The position numbers and the translations under genes are program-made. A DNA stretch of 11,261 bases from Pseudomonadota bacterium (GTDB lineage: Bacteria > Pseudomonadota > Alphaproteobacteria > Rhizobiales > Xanthobacteraceae): NCBI GenBank assembly GCA_023405565.1, contig JAEXXW010000407.1, positions 1-11,261 on the forward strand. The letters are read 5' to 3'. The notes under the pieces were generated by a model that saw only the letters and a program-made list of their open reading frames with translations, had not been told where the DNA came from and ran no database searches. Each line of letters begins with the position of its first letter. Positions within the stretch are counted from its first letter, which is position 1. Below, piece after piece: positions 5,805 through 11,261 of this stretch.

Positions 5805-6572
5805 CTAAAACTTGTTCTTCCTTGCCCGGACTTCCGCAAACACTTCGGCCGCCGGTTTACCGGCCAGGCCGACGGCGGCGGCGACCGAGGGAACGTCGGC
5901 GCGCAGGAAGCAATTGGCGGCTTTCTCAGCACCCAGCTTTGCCGGCAGCGTGGGTTTGCCTTGTGCCCGCAATTCCTCGACTTCGCGGGCGCGCGCGATC
6001 AGCGCCGGATTGTCAGGTTCGATGGTCAGCGCGAATTTGATGTTGGCCTGCGTGTATTCATGACCGCAGAAGAACATCACGTCATCCGGCAGGGCGCGCA
6101 GCTTCAGCAGCGAGTCCCACATCTGTGCCGGCGTGCCTTCGATCACGCGGCCGCAGCCGATGGAAAACAACGTGTCGCCGACGAAAGCGATCTTGTCTTC
6201 ATCGAAGACCAGCGAGATATGACCTGCGGTGTGGCCCGGCGTATCGATGACGCGTGCGACCAATGATCCCACCTGCACCGTATCGCCGCCACCATAGGTG
6301 GCATCGAGATCGGCGATCTTGCTCGCTTCCTCGCGCGGTCCGATGACGCGGCAATTGTGTTTCGCCTTCAGCTCGGCGATGCCGCCGGTGTGGTCGGCAT
6401 GGTGATGTGTCACGAGGATGTCAGTCAGCGTCCATCCGGTTTCCTTCAGCGCCGCCTCGATCGGTGCGGCTTCCGGGGCATCGATGGAGGCTGTGGCGCC
6501 GGTTGCCGGATCGTGGATCAGCACCCCGAAATTGTCGGAGAGGCAGGGGAATTGGTGCGTTTTCGCCGGCAT
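5805..6572 (-). CDS. gloB: Hydroxyacylglutathione hydrolase (glyoxalase II)
   Basis: GloB hydrolyses S-lactoylglutathione to D-lactate and glutathione, the second step of cytoplasmic methylglyoxal detoxification. The 255-residue protein has the metallo-beta-lactamase fold with THHHADH (55-61), H114 in PGHTAGH, D133 in VGDTLF and H171 in CGHEYT, which together supply the binuclear metal site. GCGRVIEGTP (139-148) is typical glyoxalase II sequence. The C-terminal domain keeps NCFLRAD (220-226; more often NPFLR) for glutathione binding. ATG at 6572 has AGGA five to six bases upstream and gives the standard short N-terminus (MPAKTHQFPCLSDNFGVLI). The TAG stop lies in a small hairpin, TTTTAG-ATC-CTAAAA (5796-5810). 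The gene is divergent from the methyltransferase gene, with two transposon-like repeats in the shared gap. Confidence 0.95.
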   Translation of the reverse strand: MPAKTHQFPCLSDNFGVLIHDPATGATASIDAPEAAPIEAALKETGWTLTDILVTHHHADHTGGIAELKAKHNCRVIGPREEASKIADLDATYGGGDTVQVGSLVARVIDTPGHTAGHISLVFDEDKIAFVGDTLFSIGCGRVIEGTPAQMWDSLLKLRALPDDVMFFCGHEYTQANIKFALTIEPDNPALIARAREVEELRAQGKPTLPAKLGAEKAANCFLRADVPSVAAAVGLAGKPAAEVFAEVRARKNKF

Positions 6573-6649
6573 GTCGATCCTGTGATGTGATGGTTTCGGA
6601 TGGCGACGTTAACATGCTGCGGCGGGTTCTGAGAATGTCGTGTGTTAAC

Positions 6650-6727
6650 CTAGTGTGGCGGTTCAGAAGTCCGCATCATTCCCGCAGCAAGTCGGAAATG
6701 CGGACTTCTGAACCAAAGCCACACTAG
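6650..6727. mobile_element. MITE-like inverted-repeat element 1 (CTAG-bounded)
   Basis: The 78-bp element begins CTAGTGTGGC (6650-6659) and ends with its exact complement GCCACACTAG (6718-6727). The next arms, 6660-6676 (GGTTCAGAAGTCCGCAT) and 6698-6714, pair over 17 bp. The right arm has three extra bases (AAA, 6715-6717), giving a small bulge, and the loop is 21 bases. There is no coding capacity. The CTAG ends fit insertion at TA with TA duplication, as known for IS630/Tc1-mariner elements, so I infer a non-autonomous derivative of such an element. The parent transposase is not in the window. Confidence 0.7.
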
Positions 6728-6740
6728 ATTCAATGAGTTG

Positions 6741-6815
6741 CTAGTGTCCTTCGATTCCGAAGTTCGTATAAGAGACCGCTACGAAAGGAAGCGAACTTCG
6801 GAAGCGGGACACTAG
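6741..6815. mobile_element. MITE-like inverted-repeat element 2 (CTAG-bounded)
   Basis: This 75-bp element lies 13 bp after the first. It begins CTAGTGTCC (6741-6749) and ends GGACACTAG (6807-6815). After an asymmetric internal loop (TTCGA against GCG), TTCCGAAGTTCG (6755-6766) pairs with 6792-6803. Its arm TTCCGAAGTTCGTAT aligns with TTCAGAAGTCCGCAT of the first element, so the two are diverged relatives, not unrelated palindromes. It ends 30 bp upstream of the methyltransferase start codon and probably affects the promoter or leader there. Confidence 0.7.
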
Positions 6816-6845
6816 CCGCCCGCGTTTCATGCTACCGTTATTCTC

Positions 6846-7592
6846 ATGTTCATCGACGTCGTGGATTTGCGGAATTTCTACGCCCAGTCGCTGGGCGTCG
6901 TCGCCCGCCGTTTCGTCAGCCGCGGCATTCGCGTGCATTGGGGCGACGTACGGCAGGAGCGTGTTGCCGGCATCGGCTATACGACGCCCTATCTCGGAAT
7001 CTTTCGTGAGGAGGCGGAACGGTGTCTCGCCTTCATGCCGGCCTCTCAGGGCGTTGTGAAATGGCCGTCGAACCGGCCGGGCCTCGCGGCGCTGGTCGAT
7101 GAGACGCGGCTGCCGCTGACCGATTCGGCGGTGGACCGAGTGCTGCTGGTCCATGCGCTTGAAATGGCGGACGATCCGGTGACCCTGCTGCGCGAGGTAT
7201 GGCGCGTGCTTTCACCCAATGGGCGCCTGTTGGCGGTGGTGCCGAACCGGCGAGGGCTCTGGGCCCGGACCGACACGACACCGTTCGGTCATGGCCGGCC
7301 TTATTCACGCTCGCAGATCACGCGCATCCTGCGCGAGACCATGTTTACGCCGAAGGGCTGGGGCGAAGCGCTGTATGTACCGCCGGTGCAGCGGTCATGG
7401 TTCCTGCGCTCGGCCGTGGCTTGGGAGCGCGTCGGCGCATCGATTCTCGCGCCGTTTCCCGGCGTGCATATCGTCGAAGCCAGCAAACAGGCCTATCGCG
7501 CCATTCCGGTGAAGCGGGAGAGGCGCAAGATCGTGCCCTCGCTCGAGCCGGTGCTGGCGCCATCGCCGGGCGGCGCGGCACGGGTGTCGTAA
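6846..7592 (+). CDS. Class I SAM-dependent methyltransferase-like protein
   Basis: The 248-residue protein resembles the Methyltransf_11 group. GIGYTTPYLG (42-51) stands where the SAM-binding glycine motif belongs, but it is a poor match to the GxGxG pattern. DETRLPLTDSAVDRVLLVHA (85-104) fits the motif with the conserved acidic residue followed by the strand-4 segment. LREVWRVLSPNGRLLAVVPN (115-134) is the classical post-motif segment before strand 5. The substrate is not predictable from sequence. From memory, this gene neighbours gloB in many Bradyrhizobium-like genomes. The start is the ATG at 6846, giving MFIDVVDLRNFY; no clear Shine-Dalgarno sequence precedes it. The last 25 residues are Pro/Ala/Arg-rich and probably disordered. 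It converges on the DUF4167 gene across a strong hairpin. The weak glycine motif leaves open that SAM binding is altered or lost. Confidence 0.8.
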   Translation: MFIDVVDLRNFYAQSLGVVARRFVSRGIRVHWGDVRQERVAGIGYTTPYLGIFREEAERCLAFMPASQGVVKWPSNRPGLAALVDETRLPLTDSAVDRVLLVHALEMADDPVTLLREVWRVLSPNGRLLAVVPNRRGLWARTDTTPFGHGRPYSRSQITRILRETMFTPKGWGEALYVPPVQRSWFLRSAVAWERVGASILAPFPGVHIVEASKQAYRAIPVKRERRKIVPSLEPVLAPSPGGAARVS

Positions 7593-7631
7593 AAAAGGCC
7601 GGGAGGCGTCAACGACGCCGATGCCCGGCCT
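7591..7631 (-). terminator. Rho-independent terminator between convergent genes
   Basis: AGGCCGGG (7596-7603) pairs with CCCGGCCT (7624-7631), and inside GGCGTC (7605-7610) pairs with GACGCC (7614-7619) around an AAC loop. On the leftward strand the stem is followed by a run of Ts (7596-7591), so it is a good intrinsic terminator for the DUF4167 transcript. Rightward, only CTTGTTGCTTC follows, so it is weaker for the methyltransferase transcript. The methyltransferase stop codon overlaps the A run. Confidence 0.85.
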
Positions 7632-7654
7632 CTTGTTGCTTCATGTCGGGGAAA

Positions 7655-8434
7655 TTACTCGCCCGACTGCGTGGCGCCCTCGCCACCCTCCGCTGTCGCC
7701 TCAGCGCGCGGCGTGCGCGGGCGGCGGCGGCGGCGATTCAGCGGAAAGCGATCGCCCTGCGGCTCGTGGCCATTCGTCTCGGCTGCGGCCGGCGCGCTGG
7801 CGGCACCCGTAATGAACGAGGGCAGACGATCGACATTGTCATCCTCGGCGCTGCTGGCTTGATGCGGTTGCCGGTCTTCGTAGGAGCGCTCCTGCTGACG
7901 ATTGTCGTGAGAGCGGTTGTCGTGCTGAGGCCGGTTGCGGTTGCGATCGAAATTGCGCTCCTGGTTTCGATCCTGATGCCGCTCCTGCCGCGGCTGATAA
8001 TCGCGCTGCTGATACGGTTGCGACTCCCGCTGCTGATATTGCGGCTGTTCGCGCGGCGAGTGCGGTTCGGTGTTGCCATAGGCCGGCTGATCGTCGCCAT
8101 CATCGAAGGTCTCGTCACCGCGCGCTTCGCCGCCTTCGGGACGCTGCTGATACGGCTGGCTCTGGCGGAATTGCTCCTGCGCTGCTGCGATCAGACGGAA
8201 ATAGTGTTCGGCGTGCTGATAATAGTTTTCAGCAGCCACCGGATCACCGGACGCGGTCGCATCACGCGCGAGCTGGATGTATTTCTCGGCGACGTGATTC
8301 GCGGTTCCACGAATCTTCACGTCGGGGCCATTCGATTCGTAGACGCGCGTCAGTGGATTGTGGCCTTTGCCGCCGCCTCCGCCACCACCGCGGTTACGAC
8401 CCCTCATCCGATGCTTGTTCTGACCGTTTCTCAT
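7655..8434 (-). CDS. DUF4167 domain-containing protein
   Basis: This 259-residue protein has the DUF4167 domain at the N-terminus (about 1-90): a basic MRNGQNKHRMRGRNR start, a seven-glycine run, then NPLTRVYESNGPDVKIRG and a helical segment with HVAEKYIQLARDA and AENYYQHAEHYFRLI. The middle (about 91-200) is low-complexity, rich in Gln, Arg, Asp, Asn and Tyr. The end carries LPSFITG and a basic RRRRRPR patch. Such composition suggests RNA binding or condensate behaviour, but that is inference; no function is established to my knowledge. The family is typical of Rhizobiales and commonly lies beside prmC/prfA. Translation could start further upstream (8506), but the ATG at 8434 gives the conserved family start. 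The ribosome binding site is weak (AGG seven bases upstream). A 545-bp gap separates it from prmC, so it probably has its own promoter. Confidence 0.9.
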   Translation of the reverse strand: MRNGQNKHRMRGRNRGGGGGGGKGHNPLTRVYESNGPDVKIRGTANHVAEKYIQLARDATASGDPVAAENYYQHAEHYFRLIAAAQEQFRQSQPYQQRPEGGEARGDETFDDGDDQPAYGNTEPHSPREQPQYQQRESQPYQQRDYQPRQERHQDRNQERNFDRNRNRPQHDNRSHDNRQQERSYEDRQPHQASSAEDDNVDRLPSFITGAASAPAAAETNGHEPQGDRFPLNRRRRRPRTPRAEATAEGGEGATQSGE

Positions 8435-8803
8435 GGCTTGCCTGTTAACGACTCCTGATAAGCGCAGTTCCACCGCGTTCCGGATGACTAACCCCAGCAC
8501 TGTCACGTCATAGCAGTGTCACGATTACAATGCCCGGCTCACGCTCCGCGTGCCCGCCTGTTGCACTCAGCTTTCGCTCGACCGCTTTACACCCCTCGGC
8601 GCACGCGCCTCATTCAGCCGATTTTGCGTCGCGCATCTCACTCATGCTGAGCATCATTGCCCTGCTGGCGAGGCATCCGATCACATTCGGCAAATCGTTC
8701 GTTGACCTTGTTTCGTCTGTTGAGCGCTTCGTTTGTTGAGCCTGTCGTGTGGACTTGGCCTTCGCCCTTAATGTCGCTCGCTTCACGTGCCGCTGCCTCG
8801 CAG

Positions 8804-8870
8804 GGACTTCGGAGAACCCCATGTTCCCTCGCCGTCCATCCCCGGGGCCTCGCTGGCAACCAGCGTCAGG
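8804..8870. ncRNA. Candidate structured RNA, strand undetermined
   Basis: Two stable hairpins lie close together. The first is GGAC (8804-8807) with GTCC (8834-8837), enclosing GAGAAC (8812-8817) with GTTCCC (8823-8828) around a CCCAT loop. The second is CGCTGG-CAA-CCAGCG (8851-8865), extended by CCT/AGG. A CCCCGGGG palindrome (8840-8847) lies between them. This density of structure without a recognised gene suggests a functional RNA or a leader. If read leftward it would be in the DUF4167 leader or the prmC trailer. I recognise no known RNA family. Confidence 0.3.
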
Positions 8871-8913
8871 GGTCAAAATATCTAAACTGAAGCTAGTCGT
8901 TCCGCAGCGATAA
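8821..8913 (+). CDS. Possible 30-residue small protein
   Basis: An ATG at 8821 opens 30 codons ending in TAA at 8911-8913, preceded by GGAG (8811-8814) at a six-base spacing. The product starts MFPRRPSPGPRWQPASG and ends KLKLVVPQR. It is basic and proline-rich, with no recognised domain. The frame is also open upstream of this ATG to 8740. The ribosome binding site lies in the stem, and the start codon in the loop region, of the hairpin at 8804-8837. Chance is a real alternative at this length, and the opposite strand carries the surrounding genes. Confidence 0.2.
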   Translation: MFPRRPSPGPRWQPASGVKISKLKLVVPQR

Positions 8914-8979
8914 TCCAAGCGTTTTTTTAAGGGGGCGGAATGCGGCCCCGGCATGGCAAAAGCCGTGGATTTCAGGGCG

Positions 8980-9891
8980 TTAGCCATATTCAGGGCCGCG
9001 GTCCTGGACCGTGCGCCGGAACACGAGGACGCGCGGAATTCCGGCCAGATCGGCCTGTGTCGCGATCCGGCGCAGACCGTTCTCGCGCTCGAAAATGGCT
9101 GTCACGGCTGTGGCCTGATCGATACCGATTTCCACAACAAGCGTGCCGTCGTCGCGCAAGAGATCCGGCGTCTGGGATGCGATGGCGCGATAGGCGTCGA
9201 GGCCGTCACGGCCACCGTCGAGCGCAAGATGCGGATCGTGCTCGCGGACATCGCGGGCGAGTAATCCGATATCGTCCGATGGAATGTAGGGCGGATTCGA
9301 AACAACGAGATCGAAACGATCGGTCAGCGCCGCGCCGAAATCCATCACAGCGAAAGCGGTGCGTGACGACAGACCGAGAGCCGCAGCATTGCCACGTGCC
9401 GTGGCGATCGCTTCCAGGCTGCGATCGGTGCCGATGCCGAAGGCGTTCGGCAATTCATGCAGCAATGCGAGAAGGATCGCGCCGGAGCCGACGCCAAGAT
9501 CAGCGATCAGCAAGGCTGCGTTACGCCGCCTCTGCGCATCGATTGCCGTCAGCGCCGCCTGCACCAGCGTTTCGGTGTCCGGTCGCGGCACGAGCGCAGC
9601 GGACGACAGCTTGAATGGCAGGCCCCAGAATTCCTTCTCGCCGACAATGCGGGCGACAGGCTCGCCATTCAGGCGGCGGTCCACAAGCTGTGCGATGGCA
9701 TTTTGCTCTTGCGCCGTTAGCTTGCGATCCGACGCGATCGCGAGCGCCGTATGGCCGAGCGACAGCGCATGGCCAATCAGCACACGCGAATCGAGTGACG
9801 GCGAATCGATGCCAGCCTCCTCGAACAATCTTGTGACGATCCGCCGTGCGGCGCCGATATCATGGGCACTGCGCAGGTCCGGCCCGCTCAT
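8980..9891 (-). CDS. prmC: Peptide chain release factor N5-glutamine methyltransferase
   Basis: PrmC methylates the glutamine of the GGQ motif in RF1 and RF2 with S-adenosylmethionine, which they need for efficient peptide release. The 303-residue protein has a helical N-terminal recognition domain (about 10-80), EKEFWGLPF and the PRPDTE segment (102-107), the SAM-binding DLGVGSGAI (131-139; usually DLGTGSGAI) and the catalytic NPPYI (199-203), then [12 protein letters not shown] (224-235), all characteristic of PrmC/HemK. The ATG at 9891 overlaps the prfA stop as ATGA, so translation is probably coupled and the start is well fixed. The enzyme is encoded directly after its substrate. No good intrinsic terminator follows; GGGGC/GCCCC at 8932-8949 lacks a T run on this strand. 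Confidence 0.96.
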   Translation of the reverse strand: MSGPDLRSAHDIGAARRIVTRLFEEAGIDSPSLDSRVLIGHALSLGHTALAIASDRKLTAQEQNAIAQLVDRRLNGEPVARIVGEKEFWGLPFKLSSAALVPRPDTETLVQAALTAIDAQRRRNAALLIADLGVGSGAILLALLHELPNAFGIGTDRSLEAIATARGNAAALGLSSRTAFAVMDFGAALTDRFDLVVSNPPYIPSDDIGLLARDVREHDPHLALDGGRDGLDAYRAIASQTPDLLRDDGTLVVEIGIDQATAVTAIFERENGLRRIATQADLAGIPRVLVFRRTVQDRGPEYG

Positions 9892-10970
9892 GCGGTGTCG
9901 CTGTTCTGCGCCGCCAGCAAGGCCGCCTGGTTTTCTGCGACCAATGCATCGATGATTTCGCCGAGTGCTTCGCCCGCGACGATTTCCGGCAATTTGTAGA
10001 GCGTCAGGTTGATGCGATGGTCGGTGACGCGGCCTTGCGGAAAGTTATAGGTTCGGATGCGCTCGGACCGGTCGCCGGAGCCGACCTGCACCTTGCGGTC
10101 CGCGGCGCGCGCCGAATCCAGCCGCTCGCGTTCGGCGTCATAAAGCTTGGTGCGCAGCAACGCCATCGCCTTGGCCTTGTTCTTGTGCTGCGAGCGATCC
10201 TCCTGCACGGAGACGACAATGCCGCTCGGCATATGGGTGATGCGGATCGCCGATTCGGTCTTGTTGACGTGCTGGCCACCGGCGCCTTGCGCACGCATGG
10301 TGTCGATCTTCAGGTCTTCATCCTTGATGACGACATCGACGTCTTCAGCCTGAGGCAGCACGGCGACTGTGGCGGCGGATGTATGAATACGGCCCGAGGC
10401 TTCCGTTTCCGGCACGCGCTGGACGCGATGCACGCCGGACTCGTATTTCAACTTGGCGAACACGCCGCGGCCGGTGATGTCGGCGATGATTTCCTTGTAG
10501 CCGCCGACCGCGCCCTCGCTTTCCGATACGATCTCGACCTTCCAGCCCTGCTTGGCCGCGTAACGCTCATACATGCGGAACAGCACGCCAGCGAACAGCG
10601 AGGCCTCGTCGCCGCCAGTGCCGGCGCGGATTTCGAGGATGACGCTGCGCTCATCCATCGCATCCTTGGGCAGAAGCTCGATCTGGATATCCTTTTCCAG
10701 CTTTTCGAGCCGCTCCCGCAAATCATGCCGCTCGCTGTCGGCGATCTCGCGCATGTCGGAATCGGTTTTCGGATCGTCGATCAGTGTTTCGACATCCTTC
10801 AGCTCCGCGCCGACAGCACGATAGATCTTGATCGCTTCGACCACCGGCCCGAGATCGGACAATTCGCGCGACAGCTTCACGAAATCATCCGGCGAGATCT
10901 GGCCGGCGAGACGCGCTTCGATCTCCGCATGGCGGGCAATCAGGACATCGAGTTTGGTTTGCGGCAGCAT
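9888..10970 (-). CDS. prfA: Peptide chain release factor 1
   Basis: RF1 recognises UAA and UAG stop codons in the ribosomal A site and triggers peptide release. The 360-residue length is normal. The N-terminal helical domain covers about 1-100. The stop-codon reading region contains [21 protein letters not shown] (about 186-206, the PxT tripeptide being PET at 187-189 where E. coli has PAT). The catalytic loop is [18 protein letters not shown], with GGQ at 231-233. The PxT tripeptide and the overall match mark it as RF1 and not RF2 (SPF). The start at 10970 ([14 protein letters not shown]) lies seven bases after the ptsP stop, and the gene end overlaps prmC, so ptsP-prfA-prmC look like one transcription unit. 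Many stop codons in this window are TAA or TAG (phaA, phaR, gloB, cupin), which need RF1. Confidence 0.97.
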   Translation of the reverse strand: MLPQTKLDVLIARHAEIEARLAGQISPDDFVKLSRELSDLGPVVEAIKIYRAVGAELKDVETLIDDPKTDSDMREIADSERHDLRERLEKLEKDIQIELLPKDAMDERSVILEIRAGTGGDEASLFAGVLFRMYERYAAKQGWKVEIVSESEGAVGGYKEIIADITGRGVFAKLKYESGVHRVQRVPETEASGRIHTSAATVAVLPQAEDVDVVIKDEDLKIDTMRAQGAGGQHVNKTESAIRITHMPSGIVVSVQEDRSQHKNKAKAMALLRTKLYDAERERLDSARAADRKVQVGSGDRSERIRTYNFPQGRVTDHRINLTLYKLPEIVAGEALGEIIDALVAENQAALLAAQNSDTA

Positions 10971-10977
10971 AGCGGAA

Positions 10978-11261
10978 TCAGAGTTGCAGATTTTCGGATG
11001 ACGCGAACGCCTCGATGCGCTGGCGCAGAGTCAGGCCGGTTTCGGAATGGTCGAGCAGGGGGCCGATTGCGGCCAGCGCCTTTTCCGCATCGAGCTCCAT
11101 CAGCATCGATTTCACCGGACCGACTGCGGACGGCGTCAGCGACAGCGAACGATAGCCGATCGCCACCAGCGTCAGCGCGCCGATGGGCTTTGACGCCAGT
11201 TCGCCGCATAACGTCACCTGCTTGCGATGCTCACGGCCCTTGCGGGCAACCAACCGCAGCG
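10978..11261 (-). CDS. ptsP: Phosphoenolpyruvate-protein phosphotransferase PtsP, C-terminal fragment
   Basis: Only the last 94 codons are in the window; the 5' part lies beyond the right edge. [20 protein letters not shown] and [19 protein letters not shown] match the end of the enzyme I PEP-binding barrel, including the conserved CGE segment and the R-S-L-S motif. The remainder ([18 protein letters not shown]) is the usual C-terminal tail. In PtsP (enzyme I of the nitrogen PTS) an N-terminal GAF domain would be expected outside the window, so choosing PtsP over the sugar enzyme I relies on context: in Rhizobiales ptsP commonly precedes prfA. The enzyme transfers phosphate from PEP to NPr in a regulatory cascade. 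No in-frame start needs to be assigned within the window. Confidence 0.85.
   Translation of the reverse strand, partial: LRLVARKGREHRKQVTLCGELASKPIGALTLVAIGYRSLSLTPSAVGPVKSMLMELDAEKALAAIGPLLDHSETGLTLRQRIEAFASSENLQL

Larger units (their letters stand above)
8435..8979. other. Long intergenic region with several hairpins
   Basis: This 545-bp gap lies upstream of the DUF4167 gene and downstream of prmC and should hold the DUF4167 promoter. I see no recognisable protein gene, tRNA or known RNA. It contains CACTGTCACG and CAGTGTCACG close together (about 8500-8522), a CACGC-TCC-GCGTG hairpin (8540-8552), three imperfect 16-bp-period repeats around TTCGTTTGTTGAGC (about 8698-8741), a cluster of strong hairpins (8804-8865), a T7 run (8922-8928) and GGGGC/GCCCC (8932-8949) just past prmC. 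The T run is on the wrong side for an intrinsic terminator of prmC. Confidence 0.6.

Noticed and set aside
7199..8458. Rightward open frame of about 419 codons with hydrophobic stretches across the methyltransferase end and the DUF4167 gene
   Set aside because: It overlaps two recognisable genes and a terminator. The apparent membrane-like segments come from reading the low-complexity DUF4167 tract backwards.
8804..8870. tRNA, tmRNA, SRP RNA or RNase P RNA
   Set aside because: I looked for CCA-type acceptor ends, the T-loop and the characteristic conserved segments of these RNAs and found none.
8922..8949. Intrinsic terminator for prmC
   Set aside because: GGGGC/GCCCC is a short stem, and on the prmC strand it is followed by CTTAAAAAAA, not by a T run.
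8610..8987. Leftward open frame of about 125 codons in the large gap
   Set aside because: It has no domain, overlaps the prmC stop by a few bases and crosses the hairpin cluster. It is less convincing than noncoding DNA, though not excluded.

Overview
The window looks like chromosomal DNA of an alphaproteobacterium, most likely of the order Hyphomicrobiales (Rhizobiales; Bradyrhizobium/Xanthobacteraceae-like). The reasons are the high G+C with strong codon bias, a PhaR-type PHA regulator divergent from phaA-phaB, the DUF4167 protein typical of this order, the order prfA-prmC-DUF4167 behind ptsP, and short palindromic elements in the gaps of a kind I associate with these genomes. The assignment rests on family knowledge, not on a search.

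Layout. Positions 1-113 hold the 5' end of an unidentified leftward gene. Positions 327-2105 hold a rightward PAS-GGDEF-EAL protein with a degenerate GGDEF motif and an apparently intact EAL site. A polyhydroxyalkanoate (PHA) module follows: phaR (leftward, 2131-2727), phaA thiolase (2913-4091) and phaB acetoacetyl-CoA reductase (4369-5094), both rightward. No PHA synthase (phaC) is present. A DUF985 cupin gene (5220-5654) and gloB glyoxalase II (5805-6572) run leftward. A rightward SAM-dependent methyltransferase-like gene (6846-7592) converges, across a strong hairpin terminator, on the leftward DUF4167 gene (7655-8434). The right end is a leftward translation cluster: the C-terminus of ptsP (10978-11261), prfA (9888-10970) and prmC (8980-9891). 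RF1 and the enzyme that methylates its GGQ glutamine overlap by four bases.

How the genes work together. PhaA and PhaB convert acetyl-CoA to (R)-3-hydroxybutyryl-CoA, and PhaR is the expected granule-responsive repressor. PrfA and PrmC form an enzyme-substrate pair in translation termination. PtsP is the nitrogen-PTS enzyme I. In Rhizobiales the nitrogen PTS has been linked to carbon/nitrogen balance and PHA levels, but nothing here ties it directly to the pha genes.

The most unusual content is between the genes. The phaA stop codon sits inside the first of three copies of an exact 40-bp-period repeat, each with a GC-rich hairpin core. The cupin gene is bracketed by two cloverleaf-like inverted-repeat elements (5102-5215 and 5670-5791) that fill nearly all of both gaps. 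The gloB/methyltransferase gap holds two related elements bounded by CTAGTGT/ACACTAG (6650-6727 and 6741-6815) that look like TA-targeting miniature transposons. The 545-bp gap 8435-8979 contains a cluster of strong hairpins and a possible 30-codon ORF. I do not see a new defence or biosynthetic system. The protein genes are ordinary, and the repeats are the part worth a second look.
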